A stretch of DNA of 64,000 bases from Ligustrum vulgare (taxonomy: Eukaryota > Streptophyta > Magnoliopsida > Lamiales > Oleaceae), in the NCBI GenBank assembly GCA_963555705.1, contig OY743170.1:15359596-15423595 (forward strand). Reading direction: 5' to 3'. The stretch's first letter is position 1. Each line of letters opens with the position of its first letter. Below the pieces are notes generated by a model, which worked only from the letters and a program-made list of their open reading frames with translations, did no database searches and had not been told where the DNA came from. Position numbers and translations under genes: made by a program. Shown piece after piece: positions 46,226 to 59,515 of this stretch.

Positions 46226-48930
46226 ATTTGACTCTGTAAATCAATCCAATTTTGAAGCTTATATTTAGTATTAGAGTTGTGTAGTCAATATAAAAATAAA
46301 ACTTTAAACGTAGAAAAGAAACATATAAATTCAATAACAAAATATGTTTTAATATGATAGAAAAAAAGTTTAACACAACAAAATCGATTTTAATATGAAC
46401 ATGCTGAACCAAAACATAAAGCATTTGAGATATATTAGATGACAAAAGTACCTTAATAGGCAAGAATGGTCTATTGTCGGTATACTATATCATCAGACAA
46501 TAACGACCAGCATTGTTCCTACACAAATTTGGGCCTTGATAAGGAATCTGATCTCAACAATGTAGAAAATAAACTTCTAAGAGAATGAACAGACCCCTAT
46601 GACTTGCTTCAACTATTTCGTTAATGTATTCCTTACCATCATCCAAAAGCCCAAGAGCATAGGAAGCATCCTCGTACAACTCATATTACCCACCATTAAC
46701 AATCCTAATCTCTTCAAAGCTCCTAGGACCCCTTACCTTGTTAAACAACATCCATAAATAATACATCTCCCTAGTCTCAGGAGATACAAAAAATATCCGA
46801 CCTATCAAAAACCCATGTTGCCTAGGCTGCCACTGCTTCTATGCAGGCTTCCAAACAAACTTTGTAGGCAATTCTGAATAGGTCAAATTTCTTGCCTCTT
46901 CATAAATCACATTTGCATGAAACCACGCAATGAACATGCTTTCCTTCACTATAGGACGACTCAGAACAACATCTATTGTATCATTTTTAGAAAAATATAT
47001 ATTTTACTGGTTTGGAAGGTGAAATGACAAACGTTCTACTGGTGGATCTCTGAAATGAATGTCATATCCAAATAATTGCCAAGCAGCCACACATCAATAA
47101 ATATATCTACAATCGTAATACGTGTTTATTTCATCAACTTGTTGATTGTCATTTCTTTCATTAGCACTTTGATAAAAATTGGTTGTCACACGATCATGAT
47201 CTTTGTTGACATACTTAAAAAGATACTTAATCGATCTAAACTGATTGCACAACTCTACATTTATGTGAGCACAATACTTCAACAACTGATAACGATTATG
47301 CGAAACTACAAATCATTTATCGAGATTGATACCATTCTTAGTTACGATTCTTCCACTGTATTGTCATCTGTAAATTGTGTGTCCATCATCATCGACATTT
47401 GTACATTCGGAAAATTTACTTGGATAATGTTTCGAGCACATTCCATTGACCATGCATGGAGAATTCTTTCTTATATTTCCACGAGGACCATGCATCATAA
47501 GATATCTCACATTAGCATAATAATACGGGTCAATTGATTCATCAGGAATTTCACCAGATATGATTCGATCTATATCATCTCCTGAAGGATATTTTTCATC
47601 TTGATAAAGAAATAACAAAATATGTGGATGGGGGTAACCTACGCTTCTGGAACTCGATTGTGTACAATACTGCACATAAGAAATATTTACTGATTTAATA
47701 AAATAATATAAAATTACATTGAAATGTATTATTTCGACATTATTTCTTAAGTGCTTAACAACTACATAATGTATTCATACCAATTCTGATCGATCTAAAT
47801 ACTTCATTCTTTCTAAGATCATTCATCAAATGATCTAACTTCACCTTAAATACTCTACATATTAAATCAGGTCGATTCTCTACCTTTAATCCTATATTTT
47901 CAAGAAAACGTACAAACTCTGACCACTTTGGATTACAAGTAAAAGTAATAAATAAATCAGGATAACTGGCCCATCTACAAATGACCATTGCATCTTGATA
48001 GTTCTGGATCATATAACGGGCCCCCACCTGTGAAAGAAGATAGCAGAACAACCCTTCCGACAAAGTTCCCTCGTCCCTAAAAAAAGCATCAACTAAACCA
48101 TTATATAACTCACACCGTAGTTCCTTCTGATGCATACACAAGTAAAACAAGCAAGAAGACTCAACCATAGTGTAGCTATCTACTATAAACTGTTGAAACA
48201 ACCTTCTAGAGAATAAGATGTTTTGATATTCAGAATCTCTCTCCTGCAACCTAAATGCAAAAAATTCCCGCATGCTAAGCTTTCTATGACCATCACGTGA
48301 TGCAGATGTAGAATTGTTGAGAGAAACATCTTCTTTAAAACAGTCTTGTCCATAAACAAAAAGCAAAGGGTACTGAAGTCCAAGATATGCAGGATTTAAT
48401 TCAGTTATACGCTTCAGTAGTCCATATCTAGTCTCAACAACTATAACTCTAGTACCACGCATTATCTTAAAATCACCAAGTATCAATCCCGCAACCTCAT
48501 CTGGAAGGTTATATCTCCTTCCATCCCGATCTCACCTACCAATAAGCCTGAGCTTCATATTTGAGAATTCAGAATCATGTATACTTTCTCTAACCATCCT
48601 AAATATCTTGATGAATACATTATGTTCATCAAGCATGTTCTTCAAGTCATTTATAATCTCTTCATGTAATTTGCCATTTTTCAGTACTTGAACTGAAAGA
48701 TAAAGTATTAATGCACATTTGTTATATAATTGAAATAATGATATATTACAAATAATACAAAATTAGTTGAGAAAGAATTTTACCCAATTGACTGCAAACG
48801 ATTGGCCACCTCGTTCTCAGTGTCATCTATATAGAGTTGTGCAAATTTTGGTGCTGAAGCCTCGCTTGGCAATAAACTACCAATCACGTGATAGTTTTTG
48901 TCCATTTAATCTAAATATGGGAGGTCATGT
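46226..48930 (-). pseudogene. Helitron RepHel: HUH replication-initiator domain
   Basis: The minus strand reads GQNYHVIGSLLPSEASAPKF, DDTENEVANRLQS; then SFRDGRRYNLPDEVAGLILGD; YPLLFVYGQDCF; the Helitron N-terminal conserved block LFITFTCNPKWSE; the HUH motif GYPHPHILLFL; and the Tyr-rich Y2 region FRSIKYLFKYVNKDHDR. More RepHel sequence with scattered stops follows at 46500-47060 (GYDIHFRDPPVERLSFHLPN, YEEARNLTYSELPTKFVWKP, ETREMYYLWMLFNKVRGPRS). The HUH His pair and the Tyr pair are present, but frame breaks between exons and in-frame stops make it a pseudogene. Some gaps may be introns. Confidence 0.85.
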
Positions 48931-49032
48931 ACTATAATTTATACTAGCATCAATCTCCCCCCCATAGAAGTGAAGGAAAACATCATGTTTTAGGATCTTA
49001 TATTTTCTAGAAAATGTTTTTTTTTTTCACTT

Positions 49033-50531
49033 CTAGAATAACAACAAATCTACTAGAGTTTGAGGCGGGTTCTGCATTAGCGGTAGCTCTACCTTGCCTC
49101 TCATGCAGCACAAGGAGAATTTTGGTCTTTGTGTGTTGTGGCGTTTGTCAATCCGCTCATCATACCAAAATTTAGCGCCACAAAATTCATATATGCATAT
49201 CGGATCTCCCATGTCCGAATACTCTGAAGAAATAAAATTTTGAATATCTAGTATAACATGTTTATATATTAATATTATAATCGTGATCATGTAAACTAAT
49301 TAATCCACATTAGTCATCATGCTTCCCTAAACATACGTCAGTATCAATATCTCATGTAAGTGAAAATTGGAAAATAAAATTTGAATAAAGAATATGTGTA
49401 TACATTAGCACAAAAAATTTTAGTAAGAAAAAATGAAAAACATAATATTTAGAAAAAATAATTATAGGAACAAATTTTTTTTGAATAGATCATTACCGCA
49501 ATCAAAGTTACCCACTTGAACATCGTAATGACATCCACCATTCAGGTCAATTGTCTTTGATCCACTATTAACAACGTTCATTGTTGCACTTATACACTGC
49601 ATGATGCATAGTAATGGACTTGAATTTCTTGCAACTTTGCTAAGGTTAGAATGAGGACTATCAACACGATATTTATTGGTTGTTTTGTATGCACTTGTGC
49701 CCAAAGACGTACAGAATTCTACAATTAGAAAATGTGTAACTAAGAAAATAATATTGATATAATAACGTTAAGAAAAAAATGATTAAGCAATAAATATGTA
49801 AATACTATAACTTTCATAGTTTTTACCATTAATAATTTCAGATCACGAATTTCTCAACATGATAATACTTTTATACATTACATAAATGATTGATACAATA
49901 TGACCAGTTCATCAATTTGTGAATTTATACTGTTACTTAATGAAGAGTTTCAACTTGGAAAGAAAATAATAAAAAAAATAATAGAATAAAAAGATTCTCA
50001 ACACGTGCGAAAAAAATTCAACTAAATACAATAACAAGTTGTGTTAATGCTTACCATGACCAAAGCAGTCACTTTGATCTTCACAACTGCAAACCTTCTT
50101 CAAGGTTATTTATCTTTGGTCCACAATTAGCCGCATTCATTGTTGCAGTACTGTGTTGTTTAATGCATGTTGATGGACTTGGCATACCAGATCCTTTGTT
50201 ATGGGGAGACATCAAAATATTATGTTGAACTATACTAATTGTTTTACATGCACCTGTCAGCAACGGAGCACAAGGTTTTGTAATAAAAAGTAAGTTAATA
50301 AACAACTTAATAATATTGGAACAATTAAAAAAAACTTAAAAAAATAAGAGATAAATTTGTTTTAAAAAAAATTATTTATTATACCATTACTAATGTCCGT
50401 CAATGGAGTTCTACATATTATCGTTGCATTTGAAGTACATGAACTCAAATCATGTGTCAATTGTTCGTTAACTTCGAGAAAACTATCTACTGGTCTCTTA
50501 GACACGTGTTGAGAACTTTCTCCGAGTTCTA
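49033..50531 (-). pseudogene. Helitron RepHel 5' exons
   Basis: 49290-49033 carries the standard start of Helitron helicase-like proteins (MGDPICIYEFCGAKFWYDER, FSLCCMRGKVELPLMQNPPQ). Upstream, short exon-like stretches near 49704-49520, 50305-50081 and 50531-50398 share a repeated theme (C-I-x-x-x-A-T-M-N-A/V-x-N-x-G), separated by AT-rich intron-like DNA. The Cys-rich piece may be a zinc-binding leader. Confidence 0.65.
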
Positions 50532-51021
50532 AAAACAACAAATTAAAAGAATTAATAGATATTAAATAATATATTCAAACAAAAAATATAGAAGCTTGAG
50601 CATCATAATTAAATAAAAAGTTGGCTATATAACTTAGAATTCATTCATCCAAATTGTTAATTTTATCGACAATCTAGTAAAAGTGTTGTTTGAATAGCTT
50701 TTCATATATGGTTTATGAATACTTTCTTTAGACAATGAACTACTTTGTAATCGTAGTATTATTAGTCAAATAATACCTTAACATTGTCACAAATTTTAAT
50801 AGCTATCATTTGTATAAAATTCAAATAGTGAAAACAAAGAAAAAAATATTGTGAGTCGAATGAATAAAAAAATCCGAAAAACACAATTGCATATAAATCT
50901 GTGATAACAAATTTATTCTAAAATACGGTTATATAATGTCAATTGTAATAAAAAATATGTCCGCTTATGTACAATGCTAAATAATTTGGGGATGATTATC
51001 TCTGGCCCTAGTCATTTCCTC

Positions 51022-52403
51022 CTATACAATCTCTTCCTTCATCATGTCTACCAGGGTATTGTAATCCCTTGGTTTCCTGCTCTGGACATCCCTCCAGAAC
51101 ATGCTGGTCATATCTAGCCCTCCTTTTAAAACGGAAAACATCTCCGCTTCTGTGATATTTTCGCAGATATGCATCTCTTCAGTAAACCTAGCTAGGTAAC
51201 TTTTCAGAGACTCGTCCCTTCCTTGCCTCAAATCCTGAAGGCGTTGGAGCGGGAGCTGTCCAGGCCTGGAGGATACAAAGCCATTTTTAAAAGCCGTCTT
51301 CATATCTCTCCAACTGTAAATGCTGCAAGGAGGGAGTTTTTTATACCATCGTATGGCACTTCCCTCAAGGGTTAAAGCAAAGGCTTTACATTTCAATGCC
51401 GGGGTGGCTCCGGCTATTTTCATGCTGGCGCGGTAATTTAACAGGTGATCATCAGGATCACCTCGGCCAGAGTATTTTCTATTTCTGGCATCTCAAAGTC
51501 ATGAGGTACGGGGCATCTACGGAGGCCCTCTGTGAAGGGACTTACTTCCTCTTCGTCATCCAACTCGTAAGAGGGCAGTTCACTGTTTTCATCGTGACCG
51601 GAATACATTGGACCATGGTATTGGTCGTAGGGCGGCGGAGCATACTCTTGCCTTTGTGGTGGAAAAACATGGCCGTGGTTTAGCCTTCCGTGGGTTGGTA
51701 ACTCGTTGCGAGACCTTGTCAGAACTGCTTCGGCTCTTATTTCCTGCCTATTCCTAGGCTCATGTGCCGATGCTAACCTTTCTGCTCCCGTTCCATGTTG
51801 GTCCTTATACATTTGACCATGCGACAAGGCTTCTTCGGCGCGTCGCTCCCGCCTATTTCTAGGCTCTGCGGTATTGTGCCGACCTGGGTCCGTTTTCCCC
51901 TGTCGTTGGCCCCTGAATAACCCTCCTATTTGGCTGAAGACACTTTCGGATTTTGCGGGAGAAGTCTCCCTGTGTCTAGGTGGGAGTGGGTTTTGTTCTT
52001 CATGTGCTTCATGCTCCGGGTCTCGCTCGTAGGAGGGCTCGGATTCTATCTCGGCATATGCCTGTGGATCTTGATAATAATACGAGGCAGTGGCCGTCTC
52101 GGATGGTGAATAATGTGGCTGTTGGTATTGCTGAGGCATCACGGGTTCGTTCATAACATACCCTCTGGCCATAAAGACATTCATTGCAGCAGTCTGTTCT
52201 ATCTGCTGCTTCTGCATTTCCAGCATTTGAGCCGCCATGCGTGTCATGTCACGCATCATGTGGTTATTTCGGTGCCAGCGAGGTGGGTTAGGTTGTGCCA
52301 CTTCCTCATTGGCGTTTTCATGGAGTCCTTGAGGAACCTCGCCCTCGCTGTGTTGGCCACTTCTTCCCCTACGGGGGTTAACATCACCATCACTTTCGTT
52401 CAT
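51022..52403 (-). pseudogene. Tat gag, second copy
   Basis: ATG 52403 gives MNESDGDVNPRRGRSGQH. The frame is open through AERLASAHEPRNRQE, where the complete Tat copy is shifted, and on to FEMPEIE. A one-base loss near 51480 then changes frame, and the core continues from 51423 (ATPALKCKAFALTLEGSA, SWRDMKTAFKNGF, YLARFTEEMHICENITEAE) to a stop at 51022. Comparing the two copies locates the private lesion in each. Confidence 0.85.
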
Positions 52404-52439
52404 GTTTTGGGAAATTCCTTAATCTTATCTTGTCTTTCA

Positions 52440-52800
52440 AAGATGAGTGGACTTTCGTTTCGAAAATTCCCGCCTTTCCCAAGGTTACTAAACTTATATC
52501 TCTAAGTTATACGCCTTTTCCAAGGTTGTTTAAACTTATATTTCGAAGTGTTATGCCTTTGTCAAGGTGAATACACTTGTGTTTCAAATTTTAAAGCCTT
52601 TTCAGGGTCCACGAACTTGTGTTTCAAAGCTCCTTACCTTTTTCAAGGTTCACAAACTTATGTTTCAAAGCTCTACACCTTTTTCAAGGTTAACCAGCTT
52701 ATCTTTCAAAGCTCTTGCCTTTTTCAAAGCCAACCGGCTTATCTTTCAAAGCTCTTGCCTTTTTCAAGGCCAACCGGCTTATCTTTCAAAGCTCTTTGCA
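52440..52800 (-). repeat. 40-bp tandem repeat in the leader of the second Tat copy
   Basis: About eight units of the CTTATCTTTCAAAGCTC type. The leader (LTR edge to gag ATG) is about 119 bp longer than in the first copy, i.e. three units. On the sense strand some units keep the GGTAAG motif and others read GGCAAG. Confidence 0.85.
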
Positions 52801-52918
52801 GTTATCCGTTCTTTCGTGAGAGGTTCTTCGTCCTTTTTCAGGACTACCTTTCTATGTGTGGCTTTTTACCACGTGTTTTCGTGGTTAGCAGTATGGTTTC
52901 CCACAGACGACGCCAAAA

Positions 52919-53581
52919 TGTTTACCACAAAATCTAACTGGATCTTGGACCAATACGTCTCAGCTCCTCCCTCTTGAACACGTGGATCTCCTGCGCACTG
53001 TGACAAACTATCAGTTTGCAAAGGGAACCGAGGTGGCTCCCGTTTGCACTCCGATGCCAAAGTCAGTACTCATTTTTGGCGAATATATATTGGGTGCGAG
53101 AAATATAAGTGTGTAAAAGAGAAAAAAGGGAGTGAGAGAAATATATTGTTAAGAGTCTTAAATAGCTAACCCCCTTTTTGGAGACAATCGTGCTCCATTT
53201 ATAGAGGAACTTGTTGTATCGGATCATGACACGTGGCGTACTTTACACTTGTCTTCACCCAAGCTCTTGGAGGTGACAACCTTGCTTTTTGACTGTAATC
53301 ATTGCTACGTTTTTTAGGGGATGGGCGCCTGTCACATCTAAGTAAAGGCAACGTCTCATCATTGACTCCATCTCTCTTTTGGTCAACACCATAAAGCGCC
53401 CCGGCTGAGCATAAAGCACATCGGCCATGCGTTTAACCAGGTCGGCTAGAGAGGTTTCCTTGACATACCACCTCGGCAATTGTCCCAACGTGGGGCCTTA
53501 GCTGTAGGTCAAGGTCCATTGGACCTCTATTGGGCCCCTGCTGGTGGATCACTGTGCCTTCCTTTGGGCTCGGTTTCAACA
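52919..53581 (-). repeat. LTR of the truncated Tat element
   Basis: 663 bp, collinear with 18299-18970, with short deletions. The primer-site sequence CCACAGACGACGCCAAAA lies directly left. Confidence 0.9.
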
Positions 53582-54091
53582 GTACCCACATAGATATAAT
53601 TCTTAGTTATATATTCGAATATTCGCTGAGTCGTCCGTTGCTTTGATAGAATAAAATTGTATAAAATTGACTAACACAGAAAGTTATCTAAATTAATAGA
53701 CAATAATTATATTAGAGTTCAAATATATCATATTATTTATGACTAACAGTTTTAATATATGCAAATTTAAAAGTTTGTGCTTATAAGCACATACATGTCC
53801 TCAAAAAGAAATCAACAAAGGATACCAAAAGTAGTAGGATACCAAAAATAGTAGGAAAGCAAACAAAAGTACTTGAAGTTGAAGCACAAAAGCAAATAAC
53901 ATTAAACAACTGATCCCAACAATTTATGGGATGGTCTTCAAGGACTTTCTTCTTTAACAATCCTTCGAAATTTATTACTTTACATCTTAGTCAAAAGCGC
54001 ACCTACATTCCCATCAACCTCGATAACATCTTCATTCCCCCTCTTCGAAAGACTTTTCACCGGAGTGCTAACTTCATCTTCAGATAATACT

Positions 54092-55975
54092 TCATAAGGA
54101 TGCAATAAATCCAGAAAAATCAAATTTAACATGATAAGTTTCCAAATAGTTTACCAAAGAGATATTTAACTTTTTATAATTAATGTAGACTGCAGTATTC
54201 TCAACTTCATTATCAAATTTCGAGACCAAGTTCTTCTCAATGCTTTCATTTATTTGGTACTTCACAACCAACTTAGGGTCGTTAGAAAGTTTCACAAATG
54301 TAAACACATTATCCGGGCCATTAATATTTCGATCCTTAACCTGAATCTTAAATATAGCTTTCTTCCCAACTAAATCCTCTATCTCATCTGGAATTTCATT
54401 TTCACAAGCATCCTGTATTACAACTGTAGTTAAAAAATCTAATTAATTAACGTAAGAAAATGAACACAACACTCTTCATCCCATCACTTTCCCAGATATC
54501 TCTATCTTTCCAATCAACTGGAAGACCTCTCGGTCCCAAAGCATGAACACATCACTCTTCGTCCATCCACTAACTTGACACGTAACATAAACTTTTTATT
54601 CACCGGAGTATCGATTTTCTTACATTTATCACAATAAAAATGCCTCCCCTACTTCTGAACTTTCCTAGAACATTTTTTACAGCTGAAGTACCACCAGTCC
54701 TTCTCGGTGACGATGGAAACAATATTAGCAACCACATAGTAGTATCCATCCTGAAGGAAAAAAAGTTTTAGAAACATTAATCTAATTTTAAATATTATTT
54801 GATTTTGAAAATCTTGAACTTCAAAACTAAGAAATAGGAAACTCTTATGATTTACATACCTTGGTGCATTCTAAAAGTTGCCTTATGGTTTTCACTTCAG
54901 AAATTCCATTTTCTAACTCATCAGAAACAGAGTAAACCGATGATGATGAAATCTGACTTATTCACTGGGAGATACATTCATGGCCACTTAACATTCTGGA
55001 AATCAATAAATGGTCACATTGAAAGTTGATAAGTTTAATAATAATCATATGGCTAAAAAAATTTGTCCAATCAATTAAACACTACATACTTGTTCCGAAA
55101 CTTCTCAATTTCCGGTATAGGAGAATTAACCATCGCCTTCGTGACCCCTTAAATAAACGATAAAGAAAAATAAGACAATTTATCGGCATTGATATCATAG
55201 GTAATAAAATTATTTATACGTTAAAGTACCATTATAGTTTCTTAGACGATACATTTGCATGAGAACAATAACCGGTTCGTTCTTTACAATTTCAAGGACT
55301 TTGAAGATCAAATCAGCGTAATCTCCCCACAAGTACACAAAACTCGAATTTTCCTATCACAAAACATTCATTGTATAGTCACCAAGAAAAAAAATATATT
55401 TAATGAAATTCAATTTCAAAACGCATGTAAATAGACAATGAGGGGTACAATATGACTGTACTCAAGATCCTCTAGGACAAAATCAATCGACTCAGATGCA
55501 TCCACAAACTTCGGTTGTATTCTAGTAGTATCCTTCTCAACGACCTCACCAATGACATCTTAGGTTCCAAATAAAAAAAATTAATGTGAGAAACAAATAT
55601 AAATAGACATGTAGGACAATCAAAAATTGAAGACATAAATAATGAATGTAAAATTATGTAAAAGTATTGGAAGCAGAAAAACAAACCAATCAAAGTGGCA
55701 TCGTCAATATTCTCCCCGCTTAGAATTTCTGGAAAAAGGTATGAACACGTTCAATGAATTTGGAAATGACTCATCTTCGACCTCCACAACATGAGTAGTC
55801 CTCATGAAATTCAGCAGGAATCTGTGGGGTGGAACTTTATATTTCATCTTGTTTTCATCAACTGAAAAATTCTTTATGTTGTAAACCTTGTTCTTGTATA
55901 TCTTGTCCATGAAAAGATTGATTAAATTCTTTTTTATTAGAGCATGAATTCTAGTTCCCTAAGAAATACAAAAAT
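54092..55975 (-). pseudogene. Helitron-associated replication protein A (RPA1-like) pseudogene
   Basis: Exon-like blocks on the minus strand: GTRIHALIKKNLINLFMDKI, then YKNKVYNIKNFSVDENKMKY (55960-55704, the DUF223 OB-fold block of plant RPA-like proteins); DVIGEVVEKDTTRIQPKF, SIDFVLEDLEY (about 55560-55440); NSSFVYLWGDYADLIFKVLE (about 55345-55240); SQISSSSVYSVSDELENGIS (about 54970-54860); the RPA C-terminal zinc-ribbon phrases WWYFSCKKC and FYCDKC (about 54710-54615); and a tail to 54092 (MFTFVKLSNDPKLVVKYQIN). AT-rich intron-like gaps separate them. RPA binds single-stranded DNA, and plant Helitrons carry such genes. One stop in the zinc ribbon suggests decay. The 5' exon is missing. Confidence 0.75.
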
Positions 55976-56290
55976 AGGTAGATCAAGTTAATAGAAAGTT
56001 ATGGTATTATATTGTTCCTGTATAATACACTTATGGCAGAAATAATACCACATTATATTAGTAAGGAGGCTAATCATAAAGAACTATGTTATACAAAATA
56101 AATAATCACATATATATATATATATTTTTTTGAAATGGATAATTGCATTCAAAACGAAAACAGGACATTGGGTTCATTCCCCTACAAAGCAGACAGGGAA
56201 ATGAACTGAGGAATACAATAAGTCCATATGTGATTACAAGTAGTTCGAATAGCAAATTGTGCTAGATTGTGGGCTACCCCGTTCCTCTCT

Positions 56291-57760
56291 CTAGGAATAA
56301 AGTAACAAGCCACAATAACTACGAATCAAAAAAACACAAATTTCTTCAAAGATGCCTGCATTCGGGTCGCATTCGTCATGTTTAATCAACTGATGGATGA
56401 CTTGGAGTGCATCACTTTCAACCGCCTTGAGTGGAATTCCCTCATCCTTAGCAAATTTGATGCCTGTTTTAATGGCAAGTGCTTCGGCCAACTCTGTCTC
56501 TCCAAAGCTTCGGACGCGAAGTGCAAAGGCTGCATGAATCACACCCAAATCATCCTTGAACCAGCCCCCAAGCCCAAAGAAACCATTCTCCTTACAAACC
56601 GCTGCATCAGTGGCCAGAGTCAGGCCATCCCTGTTCATGGTTGGTCCCTTCCACAAAGTCATACCGTTGTTATCCATCTTCTTGTAGGAAGTGGCCTTCC
56701 TAGATGCCTTTTTAAATTCACAAATAAAGTTCTCCACACTCCAGCAAATGTAATCGACCGGCCGATCCACTCCCCCGTGAAGGATCTCATTCCTAGATTT
56801 CCAAATACACCAAAGTCCAACACACACAACTTCCAGCACCTCCATTGGTTGTTGGAGAAAGAAGTTCATAAAAAAAAAAAAAAAAAAAAAAAACGCAGAA
56901 ATTAAATAACTGACCTGGAGGACGGGTTCTCTTCCAAACATCCCAAGTGTTCAGAAGTTTCCAAAAATCATTTTTCCAAGGGCAATCCATGAAAATGTGG
57001 ATATCAGATTCCAACCCCCCACATCTTTGACAGACTTGCTTACAGTGAATGTGCCTAAGTCGCAGGTTGTCCGAGGGTGGGATTGCTTTGTGAAGGATGC
57101 GCCACACCCAGCTTCCAAAGCTTCTCCCACAAAGGGCCCGAGTTAACCCCACTGATGTTCTCTGCATGTGAACCTCTATCCATGAGCATTCGATAGCCTC
57201 TCTTGGCTGAATATTGTCCATCCCCTAATTGATTCCAAATAAGCTTATCTGGTTTGGTGGGGTTGCCTAGGGGGAGCGCGATAATCTGGTTGGCATTAAC
57301 CGGCCAAAAGGAGTTTTTAATAATTTCAGAGTTCCATGCTCTAGAAACAGTTTTAAGATCCTCAACCAACTCAAGGCCATGGACACATGGAGAGAGTACT
57401 TTCATTGCCATTCCACTTGTCAACCAAGCATCCTCGAAAATTTTTATCTGCTTCCCATCTCCAATCCTCCACCTGCATCCCATCTTAAGGACCTCCCGGC
57501 TCCAGGCAAGACTTGATGAAACATGTGAACAACCCTGTTTAATTCCTGCTTCAAGGATACAACAATTTGGAAAGTATTTGTTCTTAAGAATGCGGCTAAC
57601 AAGAGACTCCGGGTTATGAATAATACGCCAAACTTGGTTGGGAAGAAGACATTTGTTGAAGGTTTGCATGTCTCGAAACCCCATGCCTCCATTGTTTTTA
57701 TTTTTACACATTGTTCTCCAATGAATCCAGTGCAGTTTTTTCTTATCGACTTTTGCACCC
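56291..57760 (-). pseudogene. LINE ORF2, 3' part: zf-RVT and RNase H
   Basis: Blocks in order: MCKNKNNGGMGFRDMQTFNK, SLVSRILKNKYFPN, WRIGDGKQIKIFEDAW (57711-57260); the zf-RVT zinc region WRILHKAIPPSDNL, CQRCGGLESDIHIFMDCPW (57120-56960); and an RNase H of the RVT_3 type (TLATDAAVCKENGFFGLGG, GETELAEALAIKTGIKFAKD, AVESDALQVIHQL; 56650-56340). At least three frame changes occur, one at the A/T run 56870-56893. RNase H would remove the RNA template during target-primed reverse transcription. Confidence 0.85.
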
Positions 57761-57799
57761 CACTAGAACCTTGAAAGTAAACCACGAATGTCATTACAC

Positions 57800-59510
57800 A
57801 GGTTGTTTGGAAGTTTAAAGATTCTCATGACATATGTTTGAATTTCCTGGAGCACCGCTTTAAGGATGACTTCTCTCCCCGCACTAGAGAAAATGTTGTG
57901 ATGCTAGCCCTGGACTTTCTTCCAGATTCTATCTTTAATGTCTCCGAATGTTTTCCTCTTATTTCTTCCCACCATGGAAGGCAGCCCCAGATATGTATCA
58001 TAGTGTTTGATTATTTGGATTCCTAGGATTGCATCGATTGCATTCCGGTTCTCAGATGGCACATTAGGGCTGAATGAAATACTTGTTTTCCGTAAGTGCA
58101 CCTGCTGCCCAGAGGCTTCCCCATACTGCCGGATGATGTCCATAATTTCCTTGGCCTCCCTAGCCTCAACCTTAGCAAAAAGGATTGAGTCGTCTGCAAA
58201 GAAGAGGTGGTTGATCTGTGGTCCATCCTGTTTACATCTCATTCCCATCATCTTGCCATGTGTGACCGCTGACTGGATATGGGCTGAGAATGCCTCAGCA
58301 CAAATAATGAAAAGATATGGGGAGATTGGACAACCTTGTCTGAGTCCTCGAGAGGGGGTAACACTGCCCTTGGATTGGCATTGAAAGAAAGGAGATTTTC
58401 GTAGTTGAGATACAGTCCATAATTCGTGCATTCCAAATGGGTGGGAATCCCAATCTTTCCATAACAGCATTAATGAAGCTCCATTTTATTTGGTCATACG
58501 CTTTGCTCATGTCAAGTTTCAAATCCATGAAGCCTTTATTTCCATTTTTGCGCCTGTTCATAGAGTGCAAGAGCTCGAAAGAAATAATAGCATTATCCGT
58601 GATCATTCGGTCAGAAATAAAAGCATTCTGTGATTCCAAGATAAGAGATGTTAAAACATTTTTCATTCTTAAAGCCAAGCATTTTGTAATAATTTTATAC
58701 ATCACACAACATAATGAGATAGGGCGAAAGTTAGAAATGTACTCAGGGCCTGATTTTTTTTGGAATGAGCACAATCATCGTCTGGTTAATCGAGCTAACA
58801 GATTGACCTTTATTGAGGACCCTTAGGCAAGCGCTGGAGAATTGAGGTTTAAGGAGCTCCCGATGCTTTTGAAAGAATATTGCTTGAAATCCATCAGGTC
58901 CAGGGGCTTTATGTGTTCCAATGCTGAACAGTGCATCAGAAATATCCTCCATAGTGAATGGCTCCATTAAGGATTTGGCATCCTCAGATGAAAGGTGTCT
59001 CTGGATGTGCTTTGTCCCTTCCACTAGAGACTCCTTGCTGGGATTAGTACTCTGAAAGAGTGTGGAGAAAAACCTCTCAACGTGATCGACAATTTGATTC
59101 TCTTCCTCCAACCAAATCTCGTCCTCCCCCCGCAGCCTGAGGATTGAGTTCTTCCTTCTCCTCTCCTTTTCCCTCCTATGGAAGAATTTTGTGTTTCGGT
59201 CTCCACTCCTCATCCAATCCGCTCTAGCTCTTTGTCTCCAATATTCTTCTTCTTTCCTGCTAATGGTCTCGATTTTTTCTTCTAGTCCCTTGACTTCTTT
59301 CATAACCGGTCCTAGGTTGTTAGAGCTCAGAAGAATGTCCCTTTTAACCATGCATTCTGCAAGAATTTTCCTCTTGTTCCCCAGTTTATCCCTACTCCAC
59401 GCCCTCAAGTCTTCCAAGCATCCTAGCAATGACTCTTTGACAGACAAGAAAGGGTCAACCCTGTTGTTCTTCCCCAAGGTTCTATGAAGAGAGTTCTCAA
59501 CCACTTCAGC
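57800..59510 (-). pseudogene. LINE ORF2: reverse transcriptase
   Basis: RWRQRARADWMRSGDRNTKF-type finger region (reads YWRQRARADWMRSGDRNTKF), HKAPGPDGFQAIFFQK, TMIVLIPKK, ISNFRPISLCCVMYKIITKC, DLKLDMSKAYDQIKWSF, RGLRQGCPISPYLFIICAEA, then the catalytic FFADDSILF box and YLGLPSMVGRNK. The RT blocks are complete, but spread over two or three frames (breaks near 58750 and 58470). Confidence 0.85.
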
Positions 59511-59515
59511 TTACC

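Larger units (their letters stand above)
50988..53581 (-). mobile_element. Truncated Tat element: 5' LTR, leader and gag only
   Basis: Homology to the complete Tat element starts abruptly at about 50988 (matching 16488) and runs through gag, the leader repeat, the primer site and a 663-bp LTR (52919-53581, TGTTTACC..TTTCAACA). Pol, antisense gene and 3' LTR are missing. It is more diverged from the complete copy than that copy's LTRs are from each other. It sits between the two Helitron genes. No TSD can be shown at the broken left end. Confidence 0.85.
44405..56110 (-). mobile_element. Decayed autonomous Helitron (Rep-helicase plus RPA-like gene)
   Basis: The 3' end on the minus strand reads TTGCATCACACAGGTAGAAAA, CTAG (44405-44408), then T, a degenerate form of the hairpin ends seen at 29627 and 31537. 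RepHel and RPA-like coding remnants follow on the same strand, as in plant autonomous Helitrons. The 5' end was not found; it is lost near, or displaced beyond, the LINE at 56125. A truncated Tat element (50988-53581) has been added between the two genes. The 3' end lies 18 bp from the end of the Harbinger-like element. Confidence 0.7.

Noticed and set aside
56378..56905. 175-codon + strand ORF
   Set aside because: Antisense shadow of the LINE RNase H, ending in a poly-A run.
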